A stretch of DNA of 64,000 nt from contig JAJFUE010000060.1 in the NCBI GenBank assembly GCA_021372575.1, forward strand, positions 1 to 64,000, read 5' to 3'. The DNA comes from a bacterium. GTDB lineage: Bacteria > Sumerlaeota > Sumerlaeia > MVZB01. Under the pieces are notes generated by a model. That model saw only the letters and a list, made by a program, of their open reading frames with translations, did no database searches and was not told the DNA's origin. Shown here one piece after another: positions 18,157-26,745 of the stretch (positions within the stretch are counted from its first letter, which is position 1; every line of letters begins with the position of its first letter). The position numbers and the translations under genes were made by a program.

Positions 18157-18184
18157 GAAACTTTTACGGCAGCCGGGCGTCTTA
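18157..18184 (+). promoter_or_regulatory. ECF-type promoter motif upstream of the ABC importer
   Basis: GAAACTTTT, 12 bases, CGTCTTA. It has the same core and spacing as the motifs upstream of three paralogous genes (25187, 41906, 45138). The AAC...CGTC pattern is that of extracytoplasmic-function sigma factors. It is about 145 bases from the start codon, with a CGCGGAT repeat lying between. Confidence 0.55.
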
Positions 18185-18209
18185 TGTTTAAAGCCATTCG
18201 TATCAAACC

Positions 18210-18292
18210 AATCCGTAATCATCCGCTTCATCCGCAGGATCCGCGTATATTGGACGCGGACGACGCGGATTGATGCTGATGAACGCGGATCG
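18210..18292. repeat. third CGCGGAT-rich unit
   Basis: Same family as 10938-11130: ATCATCCGCTTCATCCG, GATCCGCG...GGACGCGG and GATGAACGCGGATCGG. It lies in the presumed 5' leader of the ABC importer operon. Confidence 0.8.
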
Positions 18293-18327
18293 GATTTAGT
18301 ATATTTCGATAGATTAAGGGGTTGCTT

Positions 18328-19344
18328 ATGAAACGCTATTTTGTGCTGCTTTCTTTCGTGTCGCTCATGATTGCTTCGGCCTGCCGCAATGAGCCGCAGT
18401 ACAAGGGGCATGTCGTTATTTATACGGCGCTCGACCTGGAATACTCCGAGCCGATCCTTAAGAAATTTACGAAGGAAACCGGGATCGAGGTCCGGCCGAA
18501 GTATGACACCGAGGCGGCCAAGACCACGGGGCTGGTAAGCAGCATTATTGAAGAAAGCGCGCGGCCGCGGTGCGACGTGTTCTGGAACAACGAAATCCTG
18601 CGCACGATCCAGCTTCAGAAAAAGGGGCTGCTCGAGCCCTACGTTTCGCCCAACGCGGCATCGATCCCGGCCGCGTATAAGGACCCCGCCGGCTACTGGA
18701 CCGGATTCGCCGCGCGCCTGCGCGTGCTTGCTTATAATCCCAAGCTGGTTTCACACGTTCCGGAAAAAATCGAGGATCTTGCCAATCCGGCCTGGTCGGG
18801 CAAGGCGGCGATGGCCTACCCGCTGTTCGGGACGACGGCCAGCCACGCGGCCGTGCTGTTCTCGGCGTGGGGGCCCGAACGCGCGAAGAATTATTTCACC
18901 GCGCTCAAGAAGAACGACGTGCGCATCGTTGAAGGCAACATGACGGCGTGCCGGATGGTCGCCGACGGCGAGGTCGCGATGGCGGTCGTCGATACCGACG
19001 ACGCCAACCTGCTGATGAGCGAAGGCAAGCCGGTCCGGCTCGCGCTGCTCGACCAGGACGGCTCGGGGTCGCTGATCGTGCCGAACACGGTCGCGCTGAT
19101 CAAGGGCGGGCCGAATCCCGCCGCCGCGCGCAAGCTCATCGATTATTTGCTGAGCACCGAGGTCGAGCTCGCGCTGGCAGGCTCGCCGTCGGCGCAGATT
19201 CCGCTTCACGCGGGCGTGACGGGCTTTCCGAAGAACGTGGAAGAGCTCGCGAAGGCAAAGCGGTTCCTGCCCGATTACGCGGCGGCCGCCGACCAGCTTC
19301 AGCCGAGCGCTGATTTCCTCAAGGGCCTCTTCACCCGGAAATGA
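18328..19344 (+). CDS. ABC importer substrate-binding lipoprotein, FbpA-like
   Basis: A 338-residue extracellular solute-binding protein (bacterial family 1/6, iron-type). A short signal ends in the lipobox IASAC (Cys near residue 20), so it is a lipoprotein. Motifs VVIYTALD, CDVFWNNEILRTI, NPAWSGKAAMAYPLFG and ADGEVAMAVVDTDD are typical of ferric-ion binding proteins related to FbpA/IdiA. Thiamine or phosphonate binding is the alternative. The ATG at 18328 follows AAGGGG. The stop overlaps the permease start (ATGA), so it forms a tight three-gene operon. Confidence 0.85.
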   Translation: MKRYFVLLSFVSLMIASACRNEPQYKGHVVIYTALDLEYSEPILKKFTKETGIEVRPKYDTEAAKTTGLVSSIIEESARPRCDVFWNNEILRTIQLQKKGLLEPYVSPNAASIPAAYKDPAGYWTGFAARLRVLAYNPKLVSHVPEKIEDLANPAWSGKAAMAYPLFGTTASHAAVLFSAWGPERAKNYFTALKKNDVRIVEGNMTACRMVADGEVAMAVVDTDDANLLMSEGKPVRLALLDQDGSGSLIVPNTVALIKGGPNPAAARKLIDYLLSTEVELALAGSPSAQIPLHAGVTGFPKNVEELAKAKRFLPDYAAAADQLQPSADFLKGLFTRK

Positions 19345-20990
19345 TTCCACGCCGCCACGTCTTGTCGATGCTTGCCGGTTGGCTCGGGCCGGCGCTGGTG
19401 GCCGTCTTGATCCTGCTGCCGCTGGCGCTGTATTTTTCGGATTTCCTGCGCGCGCCGGCGCGGACGATTTCGTTGATGCTCGCGCCGGGCGAACTCGAGC
19501 GGCTTGGCCGCCTGTTCGCGCGCACCACGGCGCTCGCGATCCTTTCGGCCACGATCGCGCTGGTCCTGTCGGTCATCGTGTTCGCGGCTGCCGAGCCGGC
19601 GCTGGCGCGGCGGCGGCTGTGGCCGTTCCTGTTCATGTTGCCGCTGCTCGTGCCGGGCTACTTCATCGCGATCGCGTGGATCCAGTGGCTCGGGTTTGCG
19701 GGCACGCTGACGCAGTGGCTTGGCCCGGCGGGCAAGTGGCTTCCGAACGCGCTTTACTCGATTCCGGGCGTGGCGCTCGTGATGGCGCTCAAGAATTATC
19801 CGCTCGCGCTCGGATTCATTTACATCGGCTGGCGCAGCGCCGGGACGAGCTCCGTTGAAGTCGCATCGGTCTTGATGAAGCCCGGCCGGCTGTGGCGGCT
19901 GTTTCTGTTTGGATGGATACGGCCGTGGCTCGGGGCCGGGTGGCTGATCGTGCTGATCACCGCGCTGCTCGATTACACGATCCCGATGCTGATGCGCCAG
20001 CACGTGTTCAGCGTCGAGATCATGACCGCGTTCAACGTCTATTACAAGCCGCAGGACGCGCTGGCGCTGGCGCTGCCGCTGCTGGCCGTGAGCCTCGCCG
20101 GCGCGGCGATGCTGGGGCGGCTCCTTTCGCGCGTCGAGTGGCCGGTGATGGCGCGCCGACCGTGCCGGCTGCCCGAAATCGGGACGATATCGAAGAAGAT
20201 TCTGAACGTTTGCGCGTGCGCCGTGGCGATCGGGTCGTTCGTGCTTCCGCTCGTTTTGCTCATGCGCATGGCGGGCGATTGGGGCACGTTCGCGCACGTG
20301 ATCGCCGGCGGACGCGACCAGATCGTCACGAGTATTTCGCTCAGCGCGCTTGCGACGGCCGCCGTCCTGGTTTTCTCGGCGGGCATTGCCACGCGGGGGC
20401 TGTGGCGGCGCGGCGGCCAGAACGCGATCGCGCGCACGCTCACGCACCCCGCGATCTCGGCCGCCGCGATGCTTGTCTTGTATGCCTTGCCCGGGTCGGT
20501 CATCGCGATGGCGTTCATCCGGTTTTACAACCGCCCGGCGCTTGGTGCGATTTACGACAGCGGCTTTATGCTGCCGCTCGGGCTGGCCGCGGTGAACCTG
20601 CCCGTTGCGTGGCTGATTTTTCACGTCCGGCTGAGCGAAATCCCGAAGACGCTGGTCGAGCTCGAAGCGCTCGAGCCGATTCCTCCGGCGCGGCGCTGGC
20701 TTCATTTGATCTTGCCCATGCTGACGCGGCCGGCGCTGCTTGCGGCGGGGCTTGTGTTCATCCTGTGCATGAACGAGGTCCAGACGGCGACGCTTCTTGT
20801 CGCGCCGGGTCAGGAAACGATGTCCGTGCGCGCGATGACCCTTTTGCATTATGCTCCGGATCGGCTGGTCGCGGCGTATTGCTTGACGGCGTGGACCGTC
20901 GCGCTCGTTCCGGTGTTGATTCTGGCGGCGCTCGCCAGGCTGGGCGGCCATTTCTGGAGGAAGCTGGTTCCGCATCATGAACTCGATTGA
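19341..20990 (+). CDS. ABC importer permease with two fused domains, FbpB-like
   Basis: A 549-residue inner-membrane protein with about 12 helices in two homologous halves. Each half carries a degenerate EAA loop (IGWRSAGTSSVEVASVL in the first half; LVELEALEPIPPARRWLHLILP in the second). The fused arrangement is that of FbpB-type iron permeases. It overlaps the binding protein upstream by 4 bases and the ATPase gene downstream by 14 bases. Confidence 0.87.
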   Translation: MIPRRHVLSMLAGWLGPALVAVLILLPLALYFSDFLRAPARTISLMLAPGELERLGRLFARTTALAILSATIALVLSVIVFAAAEPALARRRLWPFLFMLPLLVPGYFIAIAWIQWLGFAGTLTQWLGPAGKWLPNALYSIPGVALVMALKNYPLALGFIYIGWRSAGTSSVEVASVLMKPGRLWRLFLFGWIRPWLGAGWLIVLITALLDYTIPMLMRQHVFSVEIMTAFNVYYKPQDALALALPLLAVSLAGAAMLGRLLSRVEWPVMARRPCRLPEIGTISKKILNVCACAVAIGSFVLPLVLLMRMAGDWGTFAHVIAGGRDQIVTSISLSALATAAVLVFSAGIATRGLWRRGGQNAIARTLTHPAISAAAMLVLYALPGSVIAMAFIRFYNRPALGAIYDSGFMLPLGLAAVNLPVAWLIFHVRLSEIPKTLVELEALEPIPPARRWLHLILPMLTRPALLAAGLVFILCMNEVQTATLLVAPGQETMSVRAMTLLHYAPDRLVAAYCLTAWTVALVPVLILAALARLGGHFWRKLVPHHELD

Positions 20991-21702
20991 ATGCCGCGGC
21001 GTCACCTGCCGGCCCGCCGAGCTCGTCGTGCTCGAGGGCGTTTCGTTTGCGCTCGGCGCGGGCGAGTGGGCCGTGATGATGGGGCCCTCGGCAAGCGGCA
21101 AGACGACGCTCCTGCGCGCGATCGCCGGCCTGCAGCCGCTCGCGGCGGGCGAGATCCTGATCAACGGAAAACCGGCGAGCGGCCGGCGGATCGTGATGCC
21201 GCCGCACGAGCGTGGCCTCGGGCTTCTGTTTCAGGACGCGAGCCTGTGGCCGCACCTGAGCGTTCGCGCCAACGTCGAGCTGGGGCTGGGCCGAATCAGG
21301 CCGGGCGCCGCCCGCCGCGCCGAAGCCGTCCAGTGGCTCGAGCGGCTTGGCGCCGCGCACCTCGCCGACAAGTTTCCGGCGAACATTTCCGGCGGTGAAC
21401 GCAGGCTCGCGGAGCTTGCGCGAACGCTCGCCGCGCGGCCTTCGATTTTGTTGCTGGACGAGCCGACAACGCATCTGGACGTGCATCTGCGCGACGGCCT
21501 GATGCGCCGGCTTCGCGAGTTGCACGCCGAGCTCGGGCTCACGACATTGTGCGTGACGCACGAAGTCGAGCGCTGGCTCAACCCCGCCGACCGCGCGTTG
21601 ATCCTCGAGGCCGGCAGGCTCATCCACGACGGGTCGCTGAATGCGCTGCCGCAGGAGTCGGATTACACTGAAACGCTGAATCGGGAAATCAAGGACCTAT
21701 AG
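20977..21702 (+). CDS. ABC importer ATP-binding protein, FbpC-like
   Basis: A 241-residue ATPase. Walker A GPSASGKTT, Q-loop LLFQDASLWPHLSV, signature ISGGERRLAELARTL, Walker B ILLLDEPTTHLD and H-loop CVTHE are all present. It lacks the C-terminal TOBE-type regulatory domain of full-length FbpC proteins. It energises uptake through the upstream permease. The final residues KDL and the TAG stop are encoded by the first unit of a GGACCTATA array. Confidence 0.9.
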   Translation: MNSIECRGVTCRPAELVVLEGVSFALGAGEWAVMMGPSASGKTTLLRAIAGLQPLAAGEILINGKPASGRRIVMPPHERGLGLLFQDASLWPHLSVRANVELGLGRIRPGAARRAEAVQWLERLGAAHLADKFPANISGGERRLAELARTLAARPSILLLDEPTTHLDVHLRDGLMRRLRELHAELGLTTLCVTHEVERWLNPADRALILEAGRLIHDGSLNALPQESDYTETLNREIKDL

Positions 21703-21728
21703 GACTTATAGGACCCATAGGACCCAGA
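21694..21728. repeat. GGACCTATA nonamer array
   Basis: Four units of GGACCTATA / GGACCCATA / GGACTTATA. The array starts inside the ATPase gene and gives its stop codon. It is related to arrays at 37425-37512, 41941-41996 and 48301-48339. Confidence 0.85.
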
Positions 21729-21735
21729 AGCCCCA

Positions 21736-22485
21736 TTACCAGCCGTAGCCGAGCCTTGCGGCGAGTTCTTCGGGCAGGCCGGCGAGGCGGATCGCTTTTT
21801 GCGCGGCTTCGATGTCGTAGGGCACGCGGTGGAACGTGACGAGTTCCTGGTCCATATCGACCGTCACGAAACAGGCCATCGGGTTGCGGTCGCGGGGCTG
21901 GCCGACGCTGCCGACGTTGATCAGGTAACGCGGTCCGGTGCGGACCTTAAACGGCTGGTTGATGTCCTCGGGGCAGGTGAGCTCGTCGCCGTTGAGCTGG
22001 ATCAGCGCCGGCTGATGCGAATGGCCGATGAAGCCGAAGCGGTGCGGGAATTTTGTGAACGCCTGGCGGGCGTCGCCGAACGTCAGCACGTAACCCCACT
22101 CCTCGGGGTTGTTCGGCGAGGCGTGCACGAAATAAAAATCGTCGAATTCGGCGCGAAACGGCTTGTCCTTGAGCCACAGCACGTTTTCGGGCAGCAGCTG
22201 CGCGCTCGTCCACTCGAGCGCCGATTTCGCGATTTCGTTGAAATACTTGATCGGCGTCAGCCCGATGGCCGCCTGGTCGTGGTTGCCGGCCAGTGTCGGG
22301 ATTCCGCGGTCGCGCATCCGGTCGATGCACTCGTTGGGGAAGGCCCCGTAACCGACGACATCGCCAAGGCAGATCATGGCGTCCGGCTTGAGCTCGTCGA
22401 TCGCGGCCAGGACCGCGTCCAGGGCGTGCAGGTTCCCATGTATGTCGGAGAAAACCGCAAGGCGCGTCGGCTTACTCATATTCAT
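21736..22485 (-). CDS. calcineurin-like metallophosphoesterase (YfcE/MJ0936 type)
   Basis: A 249-residue phosphoesterase with all metal-binding blocks: FSDIHGN, CLGDVVGYG, AGNHD, FVHASP and FIGHSHQP with NVGSVGQPRD. Such enzymes hydrolyse phosphodiesters; the substrate is not known. The start (22485, or 22479 two codons later) lies inside the end of the FHA gene, so the two genes are translationally linked on the minus strand. Confidence 0.9.
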   Translation of the reverse strand: MNMSKPTRLAVFSDIHGNLHALDAVLAAIDELKPDAMICLGDVVGYGAFPNECIDRMRDRGIPTLAGNHDQAAIGLTPIKYFNEIAKSALEWTSAQLLPENVLWLKDKPFRAEFDDFYFVHASPNNPEEWGYVLTFGDARQAFTKFPHRFGFIGHSHQPALIQLNGDELTCPEDINQPFKVRTGPRYLINVGSVGQPRDRNPMACFVTVDMDQELVTFHRVPYDIEAAQKAIRLAGLPEELAARLGYGW

Positions 22486-23665
22486 AATCGTGTCCGGTCA
22501 GTTGCTTGAGCCGCCGCGCGGCCTGCCGGCGAATGGCCTGGCTTTTGTTCTTGAGGGCGTTTTCCCACATGTGGATCTCGTCGATCTGCTGGCGGGCGTC
22601 GGCCGCGGCCTCGTGCTTGATGTTCAGTTCGCGGTTGAGGTCCTTGCTGGTTTCGCTCGCCGCGATGTGCAGCGACACGACCGCCATGTCCTCCATCACC
22701 GAGCGCACGTCGGTCGGCAGGGAATCGGCCGCGACCGCTTCGGCCTCGGCGGCAGCCTCTTCGACGTGTGCCTCGACCGGGATCGGTTCGGAATCCGCCT
22801 GCGCCCCGGCGTCCTCGTCTTCTTGTTTTTCCGCTTTTTCTTCCTGGAAATCAAATACGTCTTCAACGACTTCGGGCACGGGCTCCGCCGCCTGCTCGAC
22901 GGCCCGGCCGGCCGCCTCTTGCGCGGCTTCCAGGTGCTGCGGCGATTCCGGCTCCGGATATTCGGGCGCCATTTCCTGCGGCAGTCTCGGCCGCATGATC
23001 GGCATCGCGGGTTCGGGCATGGTGAATTCGGCATCCACGGTGGGGCCAAAGCCGATCGCGTCGCCGTCGTGCAACACGGCCTCCTTGACCATCTGGCCGT
23101 TGACGGTGGTGTGGCGCCACGATTGCAGGTCGCGGATCACGTATTCCTTGCCGCGTTTTTCGATCACGGCGTGGTGGCGCGACACGAGCCAGTCGGTCAG
23201 GCGGATCATGTTGTCCGTGCCGCGGCCAACGCTGACGCTCGACCCGGCGAGGCGCACGCGCAGGCCTTTTTGCTTGCCGCGCGTGATGACGATTTCCGGC
23301 GGGAGCGGCTCGGCCTCGGCCGGCACGAGCATGGTGCGCTCCTGGTCGCACGGCATCGACTTGCGTATTTCGTCGTTCCGCGTATCGAAGAAATAGAGCT
23401 GGTATTTGCCGATCGAGATGACGTCGCGGTTGACGACCTGGCCGCGCTTGACGCGCGTGCCGTTGATGAGCGTGCCGTTGGAACTGTTGTGGTCGGCGAC
23501 GAAGTAGCCGTCGGGCTCGCGCTCGATCACCGCGTGCAGGCGCGAGATGGCGAGATTCTCGATGACGATGTCATTTTCCTGCGCCCGGCCGATGGTCAAC
23601 CGGTCCTGGCAGAAAAGATATCGTTGGATGACGTTGTCACCCAGTTTGACGATGATTTCCGGCAT
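22472..23665 (-). CDS. protein with two FHA domains
   Basis: A 397-residue protein. FHA domain 1 (about 1-95) has IGRAQENDIVI, SRLHAVIE and HNSSNGTLINGTRV. FHA domain 2 (about 125-215) has VGRGTDNMIRL, SRHHAVIE and a divergent DLQSWRHTTVNG in place of the usual S/T-N-G. Then come a Glu/Ala-rich acidic linker and a helical C-terminus. FHA domains bind phosphothreonine peptides, so a role in Ser/Thr-kinase signalling or secretion control is likely. The ATG at 23665 begins the first domain directly; longer readings add non-conserved sequence. The IS element is inserted about 180 bp upstream and may have cut its promoter region. Confidence 0.85.
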   Translation of the reverse strand: MPEIIVKLGDNVIQRYLFCQDRLTIGRAQENDIVIENLAISRLHAVIEREPDGYFVADHNSSNGTLINGTRVKRGQVVNRDVISIGKYQLYFFDTRNDEIRKSMPCDQERTMLVPAEAEPLPPEIVITRGKQKGLRVRLAGSSVSVGRGTDNMIRLTDWLVSRHHAVIEKRGKEYVIRDLQSWRHTTVNGQMVKEAVLHDGDAIGFGPTVDAEFTMPEPAMPIMRPRLPQEMAPEYPEPESPQHLEAAQEAAGRAVEQAAEPVPEVVEDVFDFQEEKAEKQEDEDAGAQADSEPIPVEAHVEEAAAEAEAVAADSLPTDVRSVMEDMAVVSLHIAASETSKDLNRELNIKHEAAADARQQIDEIHMWENALKNKSQAIRRQAARRLKQLTGHDYEYE

Positions 23666-23833
23666 GACCGTGGCGCCTTTCCCGTGCCCAATCCGTGACG
23701 CACCGATGGCATCAATGCGGCCTTGCCTGACGGCATTACTCTCCGCCAGACACTGCGGCCTGTCAAAAATATTTTCGGTAAAATGCGGCAAATTCTTGAG
23801 TTCCAAGTGGGGGGAAACGTGCGCATTCATTCG

Positions 23834-23844
23834 GTGACAGCTGC
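23834..23844. repeat. left target-site duplication of the IS element
   Basis: GTGACAGCTGC, repeated at 25124-25134 on the other side of the element. 11 bp is a usual duplication length for the IS4 family. Confidence 0.85.
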
Positions 23845-25123
23845 CAGCGCTGTTTAAAGGTTTTGGCATGGTAAACCATTGAAAACAAAGGGACTTCATG
23901 GCGCAATGGGAATTGGGTGATCTTTGAAAGTTCCCGTTGCTGCACTTCCTGCTGAGGAGGAAAACCATGAAGCCCCTTATGCCGTCAAGTCTGCCCCAGG
24001 TGTTTTCCAAGTTCCAGCAGCTTTTTCCCCCTGCGGACGACCGCGCCGCTGTGGGCGGCGGCCGAGCCGCGCCTCTACCCGCGCCGGATCGACCCATGCG
24101 GGCTGATCAAGGCGTTCATGCTCGCGCTGGTGCTGGGGCTACCCGGCCTGCGCGCGGTGGCATCGCGCGGCGCAGGCCTGCTGGGCGGCTGCAACCACAG
24201 CGCCCTGTCGCACGCGTTGCGACGCGCATCTTCGGTCACAATGATCGAATATCTATTAGAAATACTCGCCCCGCGCCGCGCGCCCGGCCGCGGCGACCTG
24301 ATCGCGATCGATTCGATGCCGTTGACGCTGCCGGCGACGCGCCAGCACGGCTGCGCCCGCATCACGCGCAACACGGTCGGCGGCGGTGTGTTGTGGGCGT
24401 TTGCGCTCAATGCGGCGCGCGGCGTCAATCCCGTGCGCATTCTAAAACTCATCGAAGGGGCGTGGAGCGACGCTCCGCTGATGGCCGATGTGGAACTGAC
24501 CGCCGATGGCCCGATTTACCTGATGGACCGGGGGTTTTATGCGATCGCGCCTGGTGGCGCGCTGGATCGGGGAGCACGTGCGGTTCATCGTGCGGGCCAA
24601 GCGCACGAAGATTCGCTACGAGCCGCTGCGCACGATGGGCCGGCCGCGACGGGTCGGTGCCGTGAACATCTTCGAGGACGCGATTGTGCGGCTGGGGCGG
24701 GCCGATCGCAAGGTGCGGCCGCTCGCGCGCCTGGTGCGCGCATGGCTGCCAACGGGCGAAGAGTTGATCCTGGTCAGCGGCATGACGTGCGCGAGCGCCG
24801 AATATTTATTGCAGACGTATTGCCAGCGTTGGCAGATCGAGCGATTTCATTTTTATTTAAAGGAGACGCTGGGGCTGGCGCATCTATACAGTTTTCAGCA
24901 GAACGGGCTGGCGTTTCTGGCGCAGGTGGCCGTGCTGGTCAGCGTACTATTGATCATGGCGGGCGACGGCGACGCCAACGGCGGCCTGACGGTGGACCGC
25001 ATGCGGGCGGCGTTGAAACGGTTGCGGCAGCTGTGTGGAGTGTACGGTCTATGGCATCGCAACACCATGAGCAAAGGTCAAACCCGCCACCTCAAAAAGA
25101 AACAAAACCTTTAAACAGCGCTG
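23845..25123 (+). mobile_element. IS4-family insertion sequence, about 1.28 kb
   Basis: Bounded by perfect inverted repeats (about 21-22 bp, outer sequence CAGCGCTGTTTAAAGGTTTT) and by an 11-bp direct repeat of the target. The single gene inside encodes an IS4-type DDE transposase, now frameshifted. Perfect ends and duplication argue for a recent insertion. The element separates the FHA gene from the first member of the paralogous family at 25234 and ends 63 bases before that gene's promoter motif. Confidence 0.9.
23967..25114 (+). pseudogene. IS4-family transposase with two +1 frameshifts
   Basis: The coding sequence begins with ATG at 23967 after GAGGAGG and runs through all three frames. 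A first shift occurs in a T5C5 homopolymer tract near 24022-24031, restoring PLRTTAPLWAAAEPRLYP. A second is caused by an extra base near 24549, restoring LVARWIGEHVRFIVRAK. DDE landmarks are IDSMPLTLP, DRGFYAIA and the C-terminal Y-(2)-R-(3)-E-(6)-K signature YCQRWQIERFHFYLK. The stop lies inside the right inverted repeat. As read, no full-length enzyme is produced. Sequencing or assembly error in a homopolymer is an alternative explanation for the first shift. Confidence 0.85.
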
Positions 25124-25134
25124 GTGACAGCTGC
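25124..25134. repeat. right target-site duplication of the IS element
   Basis: GTGACAGCTGC, identical to 23834-23844. Confidence 0.85.
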
Positions 25135-25184
25135 CGAATATGTCACCGAATTTGACCACGAATTGACCAGGATTCGATTTTCCC

Positions 25185-25211
25185 CCAACTTTTGATTGTG
25201 TTATGCGTCTA
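25185..25211 (+). promoter_or_regulatory. ECF-type promoter motif of family member 1
   Basis: CCAACTTTT, 12 bases, CGTCTA. The gene starts 23 bases after the CGTCTA box. Shared with 41904-41930, 45136-45162 and 18157-18184. Confidence 0.65.
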
Positions 25212-25233
25212 TTGTGTCGAGTTGGAGCCGCCA

Positions 25234-26646
25234 ATGAACGACAAACCGCCCCGTCGCTGGCGCAAATGGCTTTTGATCGGATCCGCCGCCGCGTTCGGCG
25301 TCCCGGCGCTCGTCGCCCTTTTCCTTGAGCTCATATTTATCGCCAACGGTATCGGGCCCGAACAACGCACCCCGCCGGCCGCAATGATCGCGCACACGAA
25401 CCCGTCCGCGCGTGCCGCCGCAAAGGAGAAATCGCCCGACCGTTTTACTCAGGAAAAGATGCTCGAGGGACTGCGCGGGCGAAACCCGGCCGCCGAAAAG
25501 CTTTTCAGCCAGGTGCTTGCCGGTCCCTTGTTCAGCGCCGATCGATCAAATCCGTTTGCGCGGCAGTTGCCCGTTGCGACGCAGGCCATGAAATACGAGT
25601 GGATCGACAAAAATCTGCGTGACGTGATCGACCGGCTGCTGCGGCTGGCGAAGATGCTCGACGGCGCGCCGCTTTACCCGTTTGAGTTCGTCGAGGAGCG
25701 CGGCAGCATCGACGTCAACGCGACGCTGCCGTTCCGGCTCGAAACGAGCGCTTATTACATCCGGGATCTTTTGTTCACCGAATACGGCCGCCGGCGCGAA
25801 AAGCACGACGGCGCCGGCGCGGCCGAAATTCTGCTCGCGATGGAATCGCTCGCCGAGTCGTTCGCCCCGCCGAGCTGGCTCAATTGTCTGTTCTCGGACG
25901 ACTGGAGAAATCAAATTTATGTCGAGGCGGCGAGATGGTTGTCCCAAGATCCGCCATCCGTGGAGGTCGCCCTCAAGCTGCGCGACGGTTTTGCGAAGGC
26001 GAAGGCCCCGGACTACCGCCGCGCCATGGAAATCGAATACCAGGCGCAGCGCAGCCAGGCGGTTCAGATTCTGGAAACACCCTTCTGGGTGCGCGCGCAA
26101 TTCGGCTCGGTCATCAAAAATTTTAATCCGTGGCTCCTGGCCGACGACGTGCGCGACATGCCGGGCGGCCATCTCGGGCCGGCGGCGATCCGCGTTTACG
26201 ACTCGTTCCGCATTTCGGCCAACGCCGGTTCGCTCCTTAAGGAATACGACGAGCGAAGCCGCGTTCAGATGGAGCGGTTCAGCGCGGGCGACGCCAGCCA
26301 CCTCGTGACTGACGCCGAATTCCGTGCGCGGCTCAATCGGCCCGACGAGCGGATCAAGCCCTACGTGCCGGCGTTCGAATACTTCGTTCCGGTCTGCCTG
26401 ACGACGCAGGCGCGGCTCAATCTGGTGCTGGCGGGATTGGACGAACTTCTTAAGGGGCACGGCGGCGCAACCCGCCGCATCGACCCGTTCACGAGCGCCA
26501 CGCTGAGCCGCATCGACAAGACCAGTTCGACCTTAATCTATAGCCTCGGCCCCGACCGCCTCGACCAGCACGGAACGATTCCATACGATCCGACAAACGG
26601 AAACATCAGCCCCGGCGATCTGACGATTCGCATCCCGCGCCGGTAG
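25234..26646 (+). CDS. member 1 of a four-gene paralogous family, membrane-anchored, GspG-like tail
   Basis: A 470-residue protein with no recognised family. The N-terminus is short and basic (PPRRWRKW), followed by one membrane helix (about 12-35) and a Pro-rich stretch (EQRTPPAAM). A long helical, Arg/Ala/Leu-rich body (40-400) follows. The C-terminal 60 residues carry DPFTSATLSRI, IYSLGPDRLDQHG and YDPTNGNISPGD. The same layout is found at 42012, 43622 and 45194. The tail resembles the calcium-binding loop end of GspG pseudopilins (DPW...YSLGADG...DI), but there is no prepilin N-terminus. The ATG at 25234 has GGAG eight bases upstream. The stop TAG is part of a GGTAGGTCGC hairpin repeat. 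Confidence 0.75.
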   Translation: MNDKPPRRWRKWLLIGSAAAFGVPALVALFLELIFIANGIGPEQRTPPAAMIAHTNPSARAAAKEKSPDRFTQEKMLEGLRGRNPAAEKLFSQVLAGPLFSADRSNPFARQLPVATQAMKYEWIDKNLRDVIDRLLRLAKMLDGAPLYPFEFVEERGSIDVNATLPFRLETSAYYIRDLLFTEYGRRREKHDGAGAAEILLAMESLAESFAPPSWLNCLFSDDWRNQIYVEAARWLSQDPPSVEVALKLRDGFAKAKAPDYRRAMEIEYQAQRSQAVQILETPFWVRAQFGSVIKNFNPWLLADDVRDMPGGHLGPAAIRVYDSFRISANAGSLLKEYDERSRVQMERFSAGDASHLVTDAEFRARLNRPDERIKPYVPAFEYFVPVCLTTQARLNLVLAGLDELLKGHGGATRRIDPFTSATLSRIDKTSSTLIYSLGPDRLDQHGTIPYDPTNGNISPGDLTIRIPRR

Positions 26647-26745
26647 GTCGCTCCGGCTCGAAGTGGCATTTCTTCGTGCTCGTGCTCGTGCTCGTAATCG
26701 TAATCGTAATCGAAATTCGCGCGGCCGCTAATCCCTCGCTTACGC
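26642..26745. repeat. hairpin, hexamer array and CGAGGGAT element in series
   Basis: GTCGCTCCGGCTCGAAGTGGC hairpin (26647-26667, spelled here as GTCGCTCC with GAAGTGGC arms), GTGCTC/GTAATC hexamers (26673-26713) and a CTCGCTTACGCCCTGG variant element (26735-26750). It gives the stop codons of both flanking convergent genes. Confidence 0.8.

Larger units (their letters stand above)
18016..18327. other. divergent intergenic region between the vWA cluster and the ABC importer
   Basis: Contains the promoter-like motif at 18157-18184 and a CGCGGAT repeat unit (18210-18292). No gene is seen. The promoter of the minus-strand cluster cannot be placed. Confidence 0.5.

Noticed and set aside
23967-25114. 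Programmed frameshifting of the transposase
   Set aside because: Both shifts are +1, the IS4 family does not normally use frameshifting, and no slippery heptamer with downstream structure is seen at the second site.
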